NCBI GenBank assembly: GCA_028704885.1 | Contig: JAQWEN010000001.1 | Location: 496,001-560,000, forward strand | Reading direction: 5' to 3' | DNA from: Candidatus Shapirobacteria bacterium | GTDB lineage: Bacteria; Patescibacteria; Microgenomatia; UBA12405 | Length of the DNA stretch: 64,000 nt | Shown here: one piece after another, positions 35,503-43,555 of the stretch | Position numbering within the stretch: position 1 is the stretch's first letter | Layout: each line of letters opens with the position of its first letter | Translations under genes and position numbers: made by a program | Notes under the pieces: model-generated | Seen by the model: only the letters and a program-made list of their open reading frames with translations | Told to the model about the DNA's origin: nothing | Database searches by the model: none

Positions 35503-35877
35503 ATGTATAAAAAAGAAAATTATAATAAGGGAAAAAACGGTGAGGAAATGGCTAAAAATTTTCTGCTAAAAAAGGGTTTTGAATTAATTGAAATGAATTA
35601 TGAAAATGTAATTGGTGAAATTGATTTGATTATGATAGATAAAGATTGGTTAGTATTTGTGGAAGTTAAATTAAAAGTTGGCGATAAATTTGGAAATCCT
35701 GAAGAAATGATTAATAAAAGAAAATTATCACAAATTAAAAGAGTAGCCGAAAGTTATTTAGTTTTAGAAAATAAAATTGCTAAAAAATTTATGAAATATC
35801 GAATTGATGCAGTGTGTATTGTATTAAATGAAGACCAGACAGTTAAAACCATTAATTATTATGACAATTTATATTAA
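35503..35877 (+). CDS. YraN/UPF0102 family endonuclease-like protein
   Basis: 124 aa from the ATG at 35503 (a TTG at 35482 is less likely). The restriction-endonuclease-like fold is shown by GKNGEEMAKNFL, then GEIDLIMID and VFVEVKL (the D...ExK nuclease pattern). It often neighbours comM and dprA, as here. The exact DNA substrate is unknown. Confidence 0.88.
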   Translation: MYKKENYNKGKNGEEMAKNFLLKKGFELIEMNYENVIGEIDLIMIDKDWLVFVEVKLKVGDKFGNPEEMINKRKLSQIKRVAESYLVLENKIAKKFMKYRIDAVCIVLNEDQTVKTINYYDNLY

Positions 35878-35922
35878 TTTCTTAAATTTTCGTTATAAAT
35901 TTTTTTATTTTTTAACAAAAAT

Positions 35923-36801
35923 ATGAACGAATGGAAAAAGTGGCCGATAAAAATAATTGAGAAAAAAGATTTTCCGAAAGGTCTTAAAAAAATTAGTGAT
36001 TGTCCGGAAAAATTATATTATCGAGGAAATTGGAGTGATGAGATTTTTGAAAATACTTTAGCAATCGTAGGAAGCAGAGCTATGACAAGATATGGAAAAG
36101 AAATAATTAGTAAATTTATGCCGGAATTAATAGTTCAAAAAATTACTATAATTTCAGGATTTATGTATGGAGTTGATAGTGAAGCCCATAGGGATTGTTT
36201 GGATTTGGGTGGAAAAACAATAGCCGTATTGGGAAGCGGATTAAATGAATTGTATCCATCACAAAATGACAAACTTTATAGTGAAATATTAGAAAAAAAT
36301 GGATTAATTATTTCAGAATATGAACCGGATTTTAAAGCAACGATCTGGAGTTTTCCTCAAAGAAACAGAATTGTATCGGCATTGTCGACTATTGGGGTGT
36401 TAATAGTTGAGGCTGGATTAAAATCGGGAAGTTTAATTACGGCAAAATTGGCTTTGAAACAAAAGAAAAGGATGTTTGCAGTTCCTGGTCAAATTGGATC
36501 TAAAACAGCTGAAGGAACTAACTGGTTAATTCAAAGCGGTGGAGCCAAAATGGCAACAAGTGTTAATGATATTTTAGGAAATTCTATTCATTGCCCAGAC
36601 CAACAAAATTTATTTAAAGATTATAGTAATTTAAGTGATTTAGAAAAACAAATTGTAGAAGTTTTAGAAAATGAAGAAGTAACAATTGATGAATTGTGTA
36701 TGAAGATTAGATCGCCGGTTAGTGAAATTTCGACAACAATTTCAATGATGTTGATGAGAGATTTAATAGTTCAAGAGAACGATAAAATATATTTGAGTTA
36801 A
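35923..36801 (+). CDS. dprA: DNA processing protein DprA (Smf)
   Basis: 292 aa. The extended Rossmann fold is seen as AIVGSRAMTRYGKE, ISGFMYGVDSEAHR, TIAVLGSGLNELYP and a FPQRNRIVSALS segment; a short C-terminal winged-helix domain follows. DprA protects incoming single-stranded DNA and loads RecA during transformation. It overlaps the convergent membrane-protein gene by 4 nt. Confidence 0.95.
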   Translation: MNEWKKWPIKIIEKKDFPKGLKKISDCPEKLYYRGNWSDEIFENTLAIVGSRAMTRYGKEIISKFMPELIVQKITIISGFMYGVDSEAHRDCLDLGGKTIAVLGSGLNELYPSQNDKLYSEILEKNGLIISEYEPDFKATIWSFPQRNRIVSALSTIGVLIVEAGLKSGSLITAKLALKQKKRMFAVPGQIGSKTAEGTNWLIQSGGAKMATSVNDILGNSIHCPDQQNLFKDYSNLSDLEKQIVEVLENEEVTIDELCMKIRSPVSEISTTISMMLMRDLIVQENDKIYLS

Positions 36802-37934
36802 AGAAAGGCACCCCAATCGGCAATTGGGGCAACATTGCCAGCAACAAAATTAATGGCGTAAAGAAGAATGGCAGGAATAAGAATTATGAAAATTATTCTT
36901 AAAGATTTTTTATTTAAAAATTTGGCAAAAGCCAACAATAAGAAAGGATAAACTGGGGCAATATAACGACTAATGTCGCGATGGGCAACAAAAAGAGTGG
37001 CGAGAGTAAAAAGTGCTGGAAAAATAGTAATGATGTCAAATTTATATTTTTTAAAAAGGCGATAGACACCATAAATGGCGATTAAATAGATATAAATAAT
37101 ATCTTCGAGCCAAATGGTATTGATCCAAGATTTAGTACTAATAAAAACTAAATAAGGCAATTGATTTAAGTGAAAGTTGTCGCCGCTATGAAAATAAGCC
37201 CAAAAATCCCCTGTTTGCAAACGATATAAATTAAAAATAACAAAAATAGTAATTGGGGTTAATATAAACCAAAAATATTTTTTAAGGACTCCAATAAAAT
37301 CTTTATTTTTAATTAATTCATAAATGGCCATTATTCCATATGAAGCAAAAAGTAGAATAGCTGGAGTCTTTAAGGTTTGAGCCAAAGCAGCAAAAACAGC
37401 AGAGATTAAATATTTACCTTTTTTAAAATAAAAAATTGAAGCAATAATTGAAGCTAAAAACAAAGTTTCTGGAGCACCAATTTGACGAAGGACAAAAAAA
37501 CGAGCTGGAAAGAAAATAAAAAGAAGAGATAGCCAATAGGCTTTCTTTTCTTTAATAAATAATTTTAGAAATTCATATAAAATTAGGGTTAAAAAAATCG
37601 AACCAAAAAGAGTAATCAAAAGCATGGCTTTTGGGGTCGAGATAAAATTGGAAAGAAAATTAATTAAAATTGGATAGCCAGGAAGATGAGCTGGATAATA
37701 TTCAACTGGTTGAGGAAGAGAAAAATTAGGACCAATGCAATCTTTGTTATAGCCACATTTGGAAATAATCATATAGTTGGGGCCATCGTAATTAAAGAAA
37801 ACAGTTTCTAAAGAAACATCATTAAAACCAATTTTGCCAGGAATATTGAAATAAAATATAAACCAAAATAAAACAGAAACTAAAAAAGTTATAATGGCTA
37901 ATTCAAAATGCCTTAAATGTTTAAAGGATTTCAT
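36798..37934 (-). CDS. Polytopic membrane protein, GT-C glycosyltransferase-like
   Basis: 378 aa with about nine hydrophobic segments. The first extracytoplasmic loop is long and holds an acidic/aromatic pattern (YDGPNYM...YPAHLPGYP) typical of polyprenol-phosphate-sugar-dependent GT-C mannosyltransferase-like proteins. It probably transfers a sugar outside the membrane. The GT2-GtrA protein at 59429-60619 could supply lipid-linked sugar. The family assignment is by overall pattern only. Confidence 0.65.
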   Translation of the reverse strand: MKSFKHLRHFELAIITFLVSVLFWFIFYFNIPGKIGFNDVSLETVFFNYDGPNYMIISKCGYNKDCIGPNFSLPQPVEYYPAHLPGYPILINFLSNFISTPKAMLLITLFGSIFLTLILYEFLKLFIKEKKAYWLSLLFIFFPARFFVLRQIGAPETLFLASIIASIFYFKKGKYLISAVFAALAQTLKTPAILLFASYGIMAIYELIKNKDFIGVLKKYFWFILTPITIFVIFNLYRLQTGDFWAYFHSGDNFHLNQLPYLVFISTKSWINTIWLEDIIYIYLIAIYGVYRLFKKYKFDIITIFPALFTLATLFVAHRDISRYIAPVYPFLLLAFAKFLNKKSLRIIFIILIPAILLYAINFVAGNVAPIADWGAFL

Positions 37935-37940
37935 TAGTTC

Positions 37941-37946
37941 ATTTTA
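37941..37946 (-). promoter_or_regulatory. -10-like box of the GT-C-like gene
   Basis: TAAAAT ends 6 nt before the ATG at 37934. Confidence 0.4.
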
Positions 37947-37964
37947 TCCTAAATTAAGTAAAAA

Positions 37965-38360
37965 TTACAATATGCCTTGACGTTTCCATACTAAAAACTT
38001 AAGAGGATTAGATTTTTCTCTGATATTTGGTTTATCAATTTCTTCAATAATTTTAGGATCAAAAAGAAAACTCCCGATTGGGATAAGATTGACTCTAATA
38101 AAATTTGAAATTGGATAATTGATTTCTTTATTTAAAATTAATGGTGATTCTAATCTATCAAGACGTCGATGTAATTCATTATGATCTCTAATTAATGATG
38201 GGTACAAATTAGCTTTAATATTTAAATCAAAGTCTGGAGGAACTATTCCTCTTTTTTTATCTTCACGAGTGACAATATGGTGACAATTGTAATTAGGGTT
38301 ATTTAAATCAATATTATAAATTTCAAAAACTCGGGCTCTATTAATTTTATAGCATTCCAT
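37965..38360 (-). CDS. Small protein with HNH-like His/Asn pattern
   Basis: 131 aa. CHHIVTRED, then an Asn-containing LNIKANLYPS and HNELHRRLD resemble the HH...N...H core of HNH endonucleases, although the Cys pairs of zinc-type HNH are missing. No recognition domain or restriction partner is next to it. It lies just upstream of tRNA-Glu on the opposite strand. Confidence 0.55.
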   Translation of the reverse strand: MECYKINRARVFEIYNIDLNNPNYNCHHIVTREDKKRGIVPPDFDLNIKANLYPSLIRDHNELHRRLDRLESPLILNKEINYPISNFIRVNLIPIGSFLFDPKIIEEIDKPNIREKSNPLKFLVWKRQGIL

Positions 38361-38438
38361 ATTTACAGATTTAACTATCTGATAATAGATCTAAAAAGTT
38401 GCCTAATTAAAGGAATATAATTGATGTTCGATTTTTGA

Positions 38439-38444
38439 TATAAT
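38439..38444 (+). promoter_or_regulatory. Extended -10 box of tRNA-Glu
   Basis: TGATATAAT (TGn form), 25 nt before the tRNA 5' end. Confidence 0.45.
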
Positions 38445-38469
38445 TTAATTTGTTCTCAATAGTTTAAGC

Positions 38470-38541
38470 GGCCCTATCGTCTAATGGTTAGGACGGCAGA
38501 TTCTCATTCTGCTAATCGGAGTTCGATTCTCCGTGGGGTCA
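38470..38541 (+). tRNA. tRNA-Glu (anticodon CTC)
   Basis: 72-nt cloverleaf: acceptor GGCCCTA/TGGGGTC (with wobble pairs), D-arm around TCTAATGGTTAGGA, anticodon stem GCAGA/TCTGC with loop TTCTCAT, T-arm CGGAG-TTCGATT-CTCCG. The 3' CCA is not encoded. Its last 3 nt overlap the stop codon of the convergent membrane-protein gene. Confidence 0.95.
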
Positions 38542-39135
38542 CAAAAGAAATCTCAGTTTAAGAAGTAGTACATCCAGGGTGTAGCTTGAGAAAAATATCC
38601 AAAAAATAATATCAATTTGATGTTTGCGAAGTTTTTGAAGAAATTTGTTAAAAAAGGGATAAATAAAGTAAAGAAAAATGGTAGTTAAAATACCAAAAAT
38701 GATCATATTTTGTAAATAAATATAACCATTAAGATTGAAAGGTTTGGAAGAATAATCCCAAAATTTGTTATAACCGTAAAACAATACGATAAAAGCAGCA
38801 CAAAGATATTCGACTGAACTTGAAACCAAAGTACACAAAATAAAAACAGAAAAGACGTTTAATTTGTATTTTTTAACTAAAGGAATAACTAAAACAATAA
38901 TTGCAACAACACCAAGTCCATAAGGCGGGGCTAACGGCATAATAGTGGGTGTAATTGGGTACCAGCCCGAGGGAAGTATATAAATCCAAATTAGCTCTAA
39001 AAAATGACCCACTATTGAAAAAACCCAAAAATAAATAAACATCTTTTGAAAAAAAAGAAAAAAATGTTTTAAAAAAGTTATCTGCAAATCAATTTCGCCC
39101 GTATCACCACTTAGAACCCGATATCGGAAGTTCAT
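38539..39135 (-). CDS. Putative membrane protein, CmpB/ABC-transporter type IV-like
   Basis: 198 aa from the ATG at 39135 with about five transmembrane segments. The pattern VGHFLELIW...GW...PLAPPYGLG and a later SSVEYL...FWDYSSKPFNLNGYI matches the PF06541-like putative permease family of Gram-positive bacteria, whose function is unsettled. TATAAT lies 6 nt before the ATG. The stop codon overlaps the tRNA-Glu 3' end. Confidence 0.72.
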   Translation of the reverse strand: MNFRYRVLSGDTGEIDLQITFLKHFFLFFQKMFIYFWVFSIVGHFLELIWIYILPSGWYPITPTIMPLAPPYGLGVVAIIVLVIPLVKKYKLNVFSVFILCTLVSSSVEYLCAAFIVLFYGYNKFWDYSSKPFNLNGYIYLQNMIIFGILTTIFLYFIYPFFNKFLQKLRKHQIDIIFWIFFSSYTLDVLLLKLRFLL

Positions 39136-39141
39136 ATCTAT

Positions 39142-39147
39142 ATTATA
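39142..39147 (-). promoter_or_regulatory. -10 box of the CmpB-like gene
   Basis: Perfect TATAAT ending 6 nt before the ATG at 39135. Confidence 0.5.
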
Positions 39148-39212
39148 TGCTAACAATAAGTTGCTGTTTGGCTTTGTGATGTAAAAAGTTTTGGTATTTT
39201 TAAAAAAAATGT

Positions 39213-39218
39213 TATTCT
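39213..39218 (+). promoter_or_regulatory. Extended -10 box of the SurA-like gene
   Basis: TGTTATTCT (TGn-TATTCT) 5 nt before the ATG at 39224, with TTGGTA 16 bp upstream as a possible -35. Confidence 0.4.
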
Positions 39219-39223
39219 AGATC

Positions 39224-39877
39224 ATGAAAAAAATAAACAAAAAAGAAACTGTTAAAGTCGCAGAAAAAAATATAGAAAAAGTTGTTAGCAAAAAATCTAT
39301 AAAAAAATCTAAAAAGGTAGCGATCCATTCAATTGCTTTTTTGATTTTATTAGCTTTAGTTGGTGGTTGTTTTTATAAATTTGGAATTGCAGCAACTGTT
39401 AATGGAAAACCAATTTATCGATGGTCTTATATCAAGGAATTACAAAAAAGCGATAAGAAGTCTGTTTTAAATCAAATGATCCAAGAGAAATTAATAAAGG
39501 AAGAGGCTAAGAATAAAAAAGTGGTTGTTGATCAAAAAGAAATAGATGCTGCTTTGACTGAAATTGAAGAACAAGTTAAAGCTCAGGGTGTAACTTTAGA
39601 CGAAGCCTTGAAATCGGAAGGAATGACAAAAGATGAACTCATAAATAAAATTAGTGATCAAAAAATGGCGGAAAAAATGGCCTCTACCAATATTGAGGCT
39701 ACCCAAGAGCAAATTGAGGCATTCTTAAAAGAAAATAAAAATTCCTTACCAACTGGAAAAACAAAAGAAGAACTACAAACATTAGCAAAGGAACAACTTG
39801 AGACTCAAGCCGAGAATACAGCTCTTAACACTTGGTACAACAACTTAGCAAAATCAGCCAAAATTATTTATAAATAA
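39224..39877 (+). CDS. Membrane-anchored SurA N-domain-like chaperone
   Basis: 217 aa. A Lys-rich N-terminus and one anchor (about residues 33-52) are followed by a SurA_N/PrsA-type helical domain: VNGKPIYRWSYIKEL, LNQMIQEKLIKEEAK, DEALKSEGMTKDEL. The parvulin PPIase domain is absent, so it probably acts as a holdase for exported proteins rather than an isomerase. Confidence 0.82.
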   Translation: MKKINKKETVKVAEKNIEKVVSKKSIKKSKKVAIHSIAFLILLALVGGCFYKFGIAATVNGKPIYRWSYIKELQKSDKKSVLNQMIQEKLIKEEAKNKKVVVDQKEIDAALTEIEEQVKAQGVTLDEALKSEGMTKDELINKISDQKMAEKMASTNIEATQEQIEAFLKENKNSLPTGKTKEELQTLAKEQLETQAENTALNTWYNNLAKSAKIIYK

Positions 39878-40061
39878 TTTTAGTCTGGTTTATATTTACC
39901 TGAATTATTCTTACGGCGATTAGTTTTAATGGAAAATTCATTTTTACAAGTCGGATCACAGGATTATTATATTGACTATAAATAGTATAGCTCGGAGAAC
40001 AGGTATATTGTAATGGAATTAGGATTGGAGTAATACGTCTAGTATTAGAAGTAGAAACTAC

Positions 40062-40532
40062 TTATTTGATTGCTACTAATTCGACTTCAAAAATAAGAGT
40101 GGCCTTAGCTGGAATTGGACCGTAACCATTTTCACCATAGGCCAACTGATAAGGAATCGTTAATTTTCTTTTTCCGCCGACTTTCATACCAACAACACCT
40201 TTGTCCCAACCTTCGATAACTTGACCAACACCAATTTGGGTTTCAAAAGGTTCATTTCGATCGTAAGAACTGTCAAATTTAGTGCCATCTTCAAGAGTGC
40301 CAACATAATTTATAGAAACAGTGTCGCCAGATTTAACAGCACTGCCAGTGCCGACTTTAGTATCTTCAATTATTAATTCAGTGACTTTGGATGGAGCGAG
40401 AGTAGGCATAGTTGTTTTAGTTGAATCAGAAATTTTTGTTTCTGTTTGACTAGGATTTTTGGTTAAAAAATAAAGGACTAAAATAAAAACAAAAATAATT
40501 AAGACAGTAATTATTTTATTATTTTTAGACAT
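40062..40532 (-). CDS. Membrane-anchored FKBP-type peptidyl-prolyl isomerase
   Basis: 156 aa. An N-terminal anchor (about residues 6-23), a Thr/Pro spacer, then one FKBP domain with GDTVSINYVGTLEDGTKFDSS, VIEGWDKGVVGMKVGGKRKL and a closing ATLIFEVELV. It isomerises proline bonds in exported proteins. Three unrelated anchored foldases occur in this window. Confidence 0.94.
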   Translation of the reverse strand: MSKNNKIITVLIIFVFILVLYFLTKNPSQTETKISDSTKTTMPTLAPSKVTELIIEDTKVGTGSAVKSGDTVSINYVGTLEDGTKFDSSYDRNEPFETQIGVGQVIEGWDKGVVGMKVGGKRKLTIPYQLAYGENGYGPIPAKATLIFEVELVAIK

Positions 40533-40537
40533 GATTT

Positions 40538-40543
40538 ATTATA
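40538..40543 (-). promoter_or_regulatory. -10 box of the FKBP gene
   Basis: Perfect TATAAT ending 5 nt before the ATG at 40532. Confidence 0.5.
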
Positions 40544-40552
40544 GAACAAACT

Positions 40553-41752
40553 TTAGATTTGAAATTTACCAGATTTATAGAGAATGACTTCTTTTCCATT
40601 TTTTAGAGTCGCTGTGACGATGCGGTCGATGGTGGCAATAATATCAGTATGAACAGCCGAATCATTAAAACCAAAATCATCCCAATCTTTAGGTGTTAAT
40701 TTTTTAATATTTTTTGAATAAGTGTCTTTGTAAGCCGAGCCGAGGGCCAGATGAGTATTGCCAAATTCACCGCCAAAATTTTCATCAAATAAAGTTTCGG
40801 CCATAAATTTATTGATTTTTGAAAAGCGTTTATCGGTTAAGGAGAACTCCCCTATTTTGTCGGAATTAGTAACTTTAATTAATTGTTTTAAAAATTTTTC
40901 ACCATAACCAGCTTCCGCGTTAACAACTAAACCATCTTTAAAAGTTAATTTAATATTTTTTATTAAATTGCCTTGGCGATAAAGCGGTTGATCAAAAAAA
41001 ATGTAACCATTGGTTCCCCGCCAATCGGGTGAAGTGAAAATTTCGAAACTGGGAATATTGCGACCACCGCCACCAAGCCATTGGCGATTTTCGCCAATAG
41101 TAATGTTTAAATCAGTATCTTTAGCTTTAATATTAACGCTAACTATTTCTAGTTTATTTAATTTTTTCCTGATTAAATTAGATTTATTTTGGACTCGGCG
41201 CCATTTGGCGACTGGATTTTGATAATTTAGGAAACAAGCTTTAATAATTTGCTGCCAGGCTTCTTTGAGAGTTAAATTAGCTTCTTTAGCCATGGCGGGA
41301 GTGGCAAAAAGACCAATAGTCCAGGTTAATTTGCCTTTATTTTCCTTGGCGTCACGCCAATCTTTATATGGTTTGAAAACCATATTTCGCTCCATAATTT
41401 TCTGAGGATCGATACCCTCTAATTCGTGATAATTTGTTTCGGCTAAGACCATTAAAAAATGATCAGCCTGTTTAACTCGGCCTTTTAAAAAGGTAGCTGG
41501 AAAAAATTTTAATTGATCGTCAGAAGCTAATTCAAAAAATTCACGAGACATTTCGTCGGGTAAATATTGAATGATGGCATGAGCGCCGCTTTTTAAAACT
41601 GATCGTTGGAGTGAAGCCAAGAGTGGTTTGGCCGACTCGGGAACCTGAAGAAAAACGACTTCGCCTTTTTTAACACCTTGGCCACTATTTAGGGCAAAAT
41701 TTACTAAAACATCGGCATACTTATCTAATATTTTTTGAGAAGGCTGATACAT
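40553..41752 (-). CDS. M29-family metallo-aminopeptidase
   Basis: 399 aa. The M29 pattern is present: NAEAGYGEKF, ETLFDENFGGEFGNTHLALGSAY and a late AVHTDII, giving the Glu/His/Asp metal ligands of AmpS/PepS-type enzymes. It removes N-terminal residues from peptides in the cytoplasm, useful to a peptide-scavenging cell. Followed on the same strand by the FKBP gene. Confidence 0.92.
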   Translation of the reverse strand: MYQPSQKILDKYADVLVNFALNSGQGVKKGEVVFLQVPESAKPLLASLQRSVLKSGAHAIIQYLPDEMSREFFELASDDQLKFFPATFLKGRVKQADHFLMVLAETNYHELEGIDPQKIMERNMVFKPYKDWRDAKENKGKLTWTIGLFATPAMAKEANLTLKEAWQQIIKACFLNYQNPVAKWRRVQNKSNLIRKKLNKLEIVSVNIKAKDTDLNITIGENRQWLGGGGRNIPSFEIFTSPDWRGTNGYIFFDQPLYRQGNLIKNIKLTFKDGLVVNAEAGYGEKFLKQLIKVTNSDKIGEFSLTDKRFSKINKFMAETLFDENFGGEFGNTHLALGSAYKDTYSKNIKKLTPKDWDDFGFNDSAVHTDIIATIDRIVTATLKNGKEVILYKSGKFQI

Positions 41753-41765
41753 TATTAATGAATAA

Positions 41766-43127
41766 TTAAGAATTAATAATTTTTAAAACCTCATCACGTT
41801 TTTGAGCCATAAGTTCTTCGGTGTTGGCTTCGAGATTAAGACGAAGAAGAGGTTCAGTATTTGAAGAACGAATATTAAAACGCCAATCGCCCATTTCAAA
41901 GGTCATTCCATCCATTCTTTCGACCGGAGAAATTGCTTTAGCAGTATAAGTTTCTTCAATTTTTGATAAAACAGAGGGAACATCGGCAACTTTAGAATTT
42001 ACTTCACCGGAAATATGATATTTAGCCAACATCTCGTCAACGATTACTTCTAATGCTTTATCGCTTTTTGATAAAAAGTCGAGAAGATAGGCAAATGTGA
42101 CTAGGCCGGTATCACATAAAAAGAATTCTTTGAAATAATAATGACCAGAAACTTCACCACCAAAATAGGCATTTTCAGCTTTCATTCTGGCTTTGATGTG
42201 AGTATGACCAACGCGATTTGCAAGAGCTTTGCCACCACAAGCGGCGATAGTTTCGGGGACAACTTTTGAAGCACGAATATCGTAGACAATACTACAACCA
42301 GGATATTTTTTAACAAAGTATTCAGACAAAATGGCGGTCATAAAATCACCTGGAACAAATCGACCTTTTTTATCAATCACAAAGAAACGATCACCATCGG
42401 GATCGAACATAATACCTAAATCACTACCTTCAGCAGGAACTCTTTGTTGAATTTCTACCCTATTTTCGGCTAATAATGGATCACCGCCATGATTTGGAAA
42501 ATTACCGTCAATTTCCCAAAACATAGGAATAAGTTCAACTGTTGGAAGCTTATCGTCAATTAATTTCAAAAATGGACCAACCATACCATTGGCAGTATCG
42601 GCGTGAATTTTGAAATTTTTTAAATTGGCAACATCGATAAGAGATAAAACATAATCAACAAATTCTTGTCGAAGATTTTGAGTTTCTATTGTTCCTTGAA
42701 TAGCCGCATCAGCAGGTAAATCGTCGGCTAAAATATATTCTTTTATTTCTTTAATACCAGCCTCACCAGATAATAATTCGGGAATTTTTTTAACCATTTT
42801 AAAACCGGTATATTCTTTAGGGTTATGGCTGGCAGTAACAGAAATCCCAGGAAGATCGTATTTTTGACAGGCATAATAGAACATGTCGGTTGAAGCCATA
42901 TCAACATCAATTACATTGACTCCAACTTTAGTTAAACCAGAGATTAAAGCATTTTTCATTGATTCACCAGAAACACGACCATCCCGAGCAATAACAACTT
43001 TTTTAGGAAAATTTAAATATTTAGCAAAGCCGCGACCGATTTTTTCAGCTAATTCTTCGTTGGCTTGAGTGGGGTAAACGGCACGAATGTCGTAAGATTT
43101 AAAAATGGAAGTGTCTAGATTGATCAT
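41766..43127 (-). CDS. Phosphomannomutase/phosphoglucomutase
   Basis: 453 aa, four-domain alpha-D-phosphohexomutase. Start motif KSYDIRAVYP, phosphoserine loop TASHNPKEYTG, metal loop FDPDGDRF, sugar-binding GGEVSGHYYF and phosphate-binding RSSNTEP. It interconverts hexose 6- and 1-phosphates and thereby feeds nucleotide-sugar synthesis such as RmlA (58663-59382). Confidence 0.95.
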   Translation of the reverse strand: MINLDTSIFKSYDIRAVYPTQANEELAEKIGRGFAKYLNFPKKVVIARDGRVSGESMKNALISGLTKVGVNVIDVDMASTDMFYYACQKYDLPGISVTASHNPKEYTGFKMVKKIPELLSGEAGIKEIKEYILADDLPADAAIQGTIETQNLRQEFVDYVLSLIDVANLKNFKIHADTANGMVGPFLKLIDDKLPTVELIPMFWEIDGNFPNHGGDPLLAENRVEIQQRVPAEGSDLGIMFDPDGDRFFVIDKKGRFVPGDFMTAILSEYFVKKYPGCSIVYDIRASKVVPETIAACGGKALANRVGHTHIKARMKAENAYFGGEVSGHYYFKEFFLCDTGLVTFAYLLDFLSKSDKALEVIVDEMLAKYHISGEVNSKVADVPSVLSKIEETYTAKAISPVERMDGMTFEMGDWRFNIRSSNTEPLLRLNLEANTEELMAQKRDEVLKIINS

Positions 43128-43207
43128 AATTTAATTAAGAATTAAAAATTAATAATTAATAGCAAACTGGGTAAGCTAAGAATAACACATTTAAGACTGT
43201 TTTTTGA

Positions 43208-43213
43208 TAAAAT
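43208..43213 (+). promoter_or_regulatory. -10-like box of the tRNA-binding protein gene
   Basis: TAAAAT in TTTTTGATAAAAT (TGn form), 5 nt before the ATG at 43219. Confidence 0.45.
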
Positions 43214-43218
43214 TGGGC

Positions 43219-43554
43219 ATGGATCAAATTAAATATGATGATTTTGCCAAAATAGAATTTAAAATTGGTGAAATTAAAGAAGCAGTTGAGGTTGAAGGCT
43301 CAGAAAAACTGTTAAGATTGCAGGTTGATTTTGGTGAAGAAAAACTAAGAAATATATTTTCCGGAATTAAAAAATGGTATTCCCCGGCTGATTTAATTGG
43401 CAAAAAGACGGTTTTCGTAACTAATATTATTCCAAGAAAAATTATGGGTGAGTTGTCCGAAGCAATGATATTCGGGGCCGAAGATGAATCTAGTGAAAAT
43501 ATGAGTGTTTTATTTTTGGATAAAGATTTACCAGTTGGTTCAAAAGTTTTTTAA
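43219..43554 (+). CDS. Stand-alone tRNA-binding (EMAPII/CsaA-type) OB-fold protein
   Basis: 111 aa from the ATG at 43219 (an upstream TTG adds five residues). The pattern FAKIEFKIGEIKEAVEVEGSEKLLRLQVD, the FSGIKKWY segment and a late SEAMIFGAEDE match the C-terminal tRNA-binding domain of bacterial MetRS (Tyr/EMAPII fold). It may bind tRNA in trans. argS begins 1 nt after its stop. Confidence 0.9.
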   Translation: MDQIKYDDFAKIEFKIGEIKEAVEVEGSEKLLRLQVDFGEEKLRNIFSGIKKWYSPADLIGKKTVFVTNIIPRKIMGELSEAMIFGAEDESSENMSVLFLDKDLPVGSKVF

Positions 43555-43555
43555 T

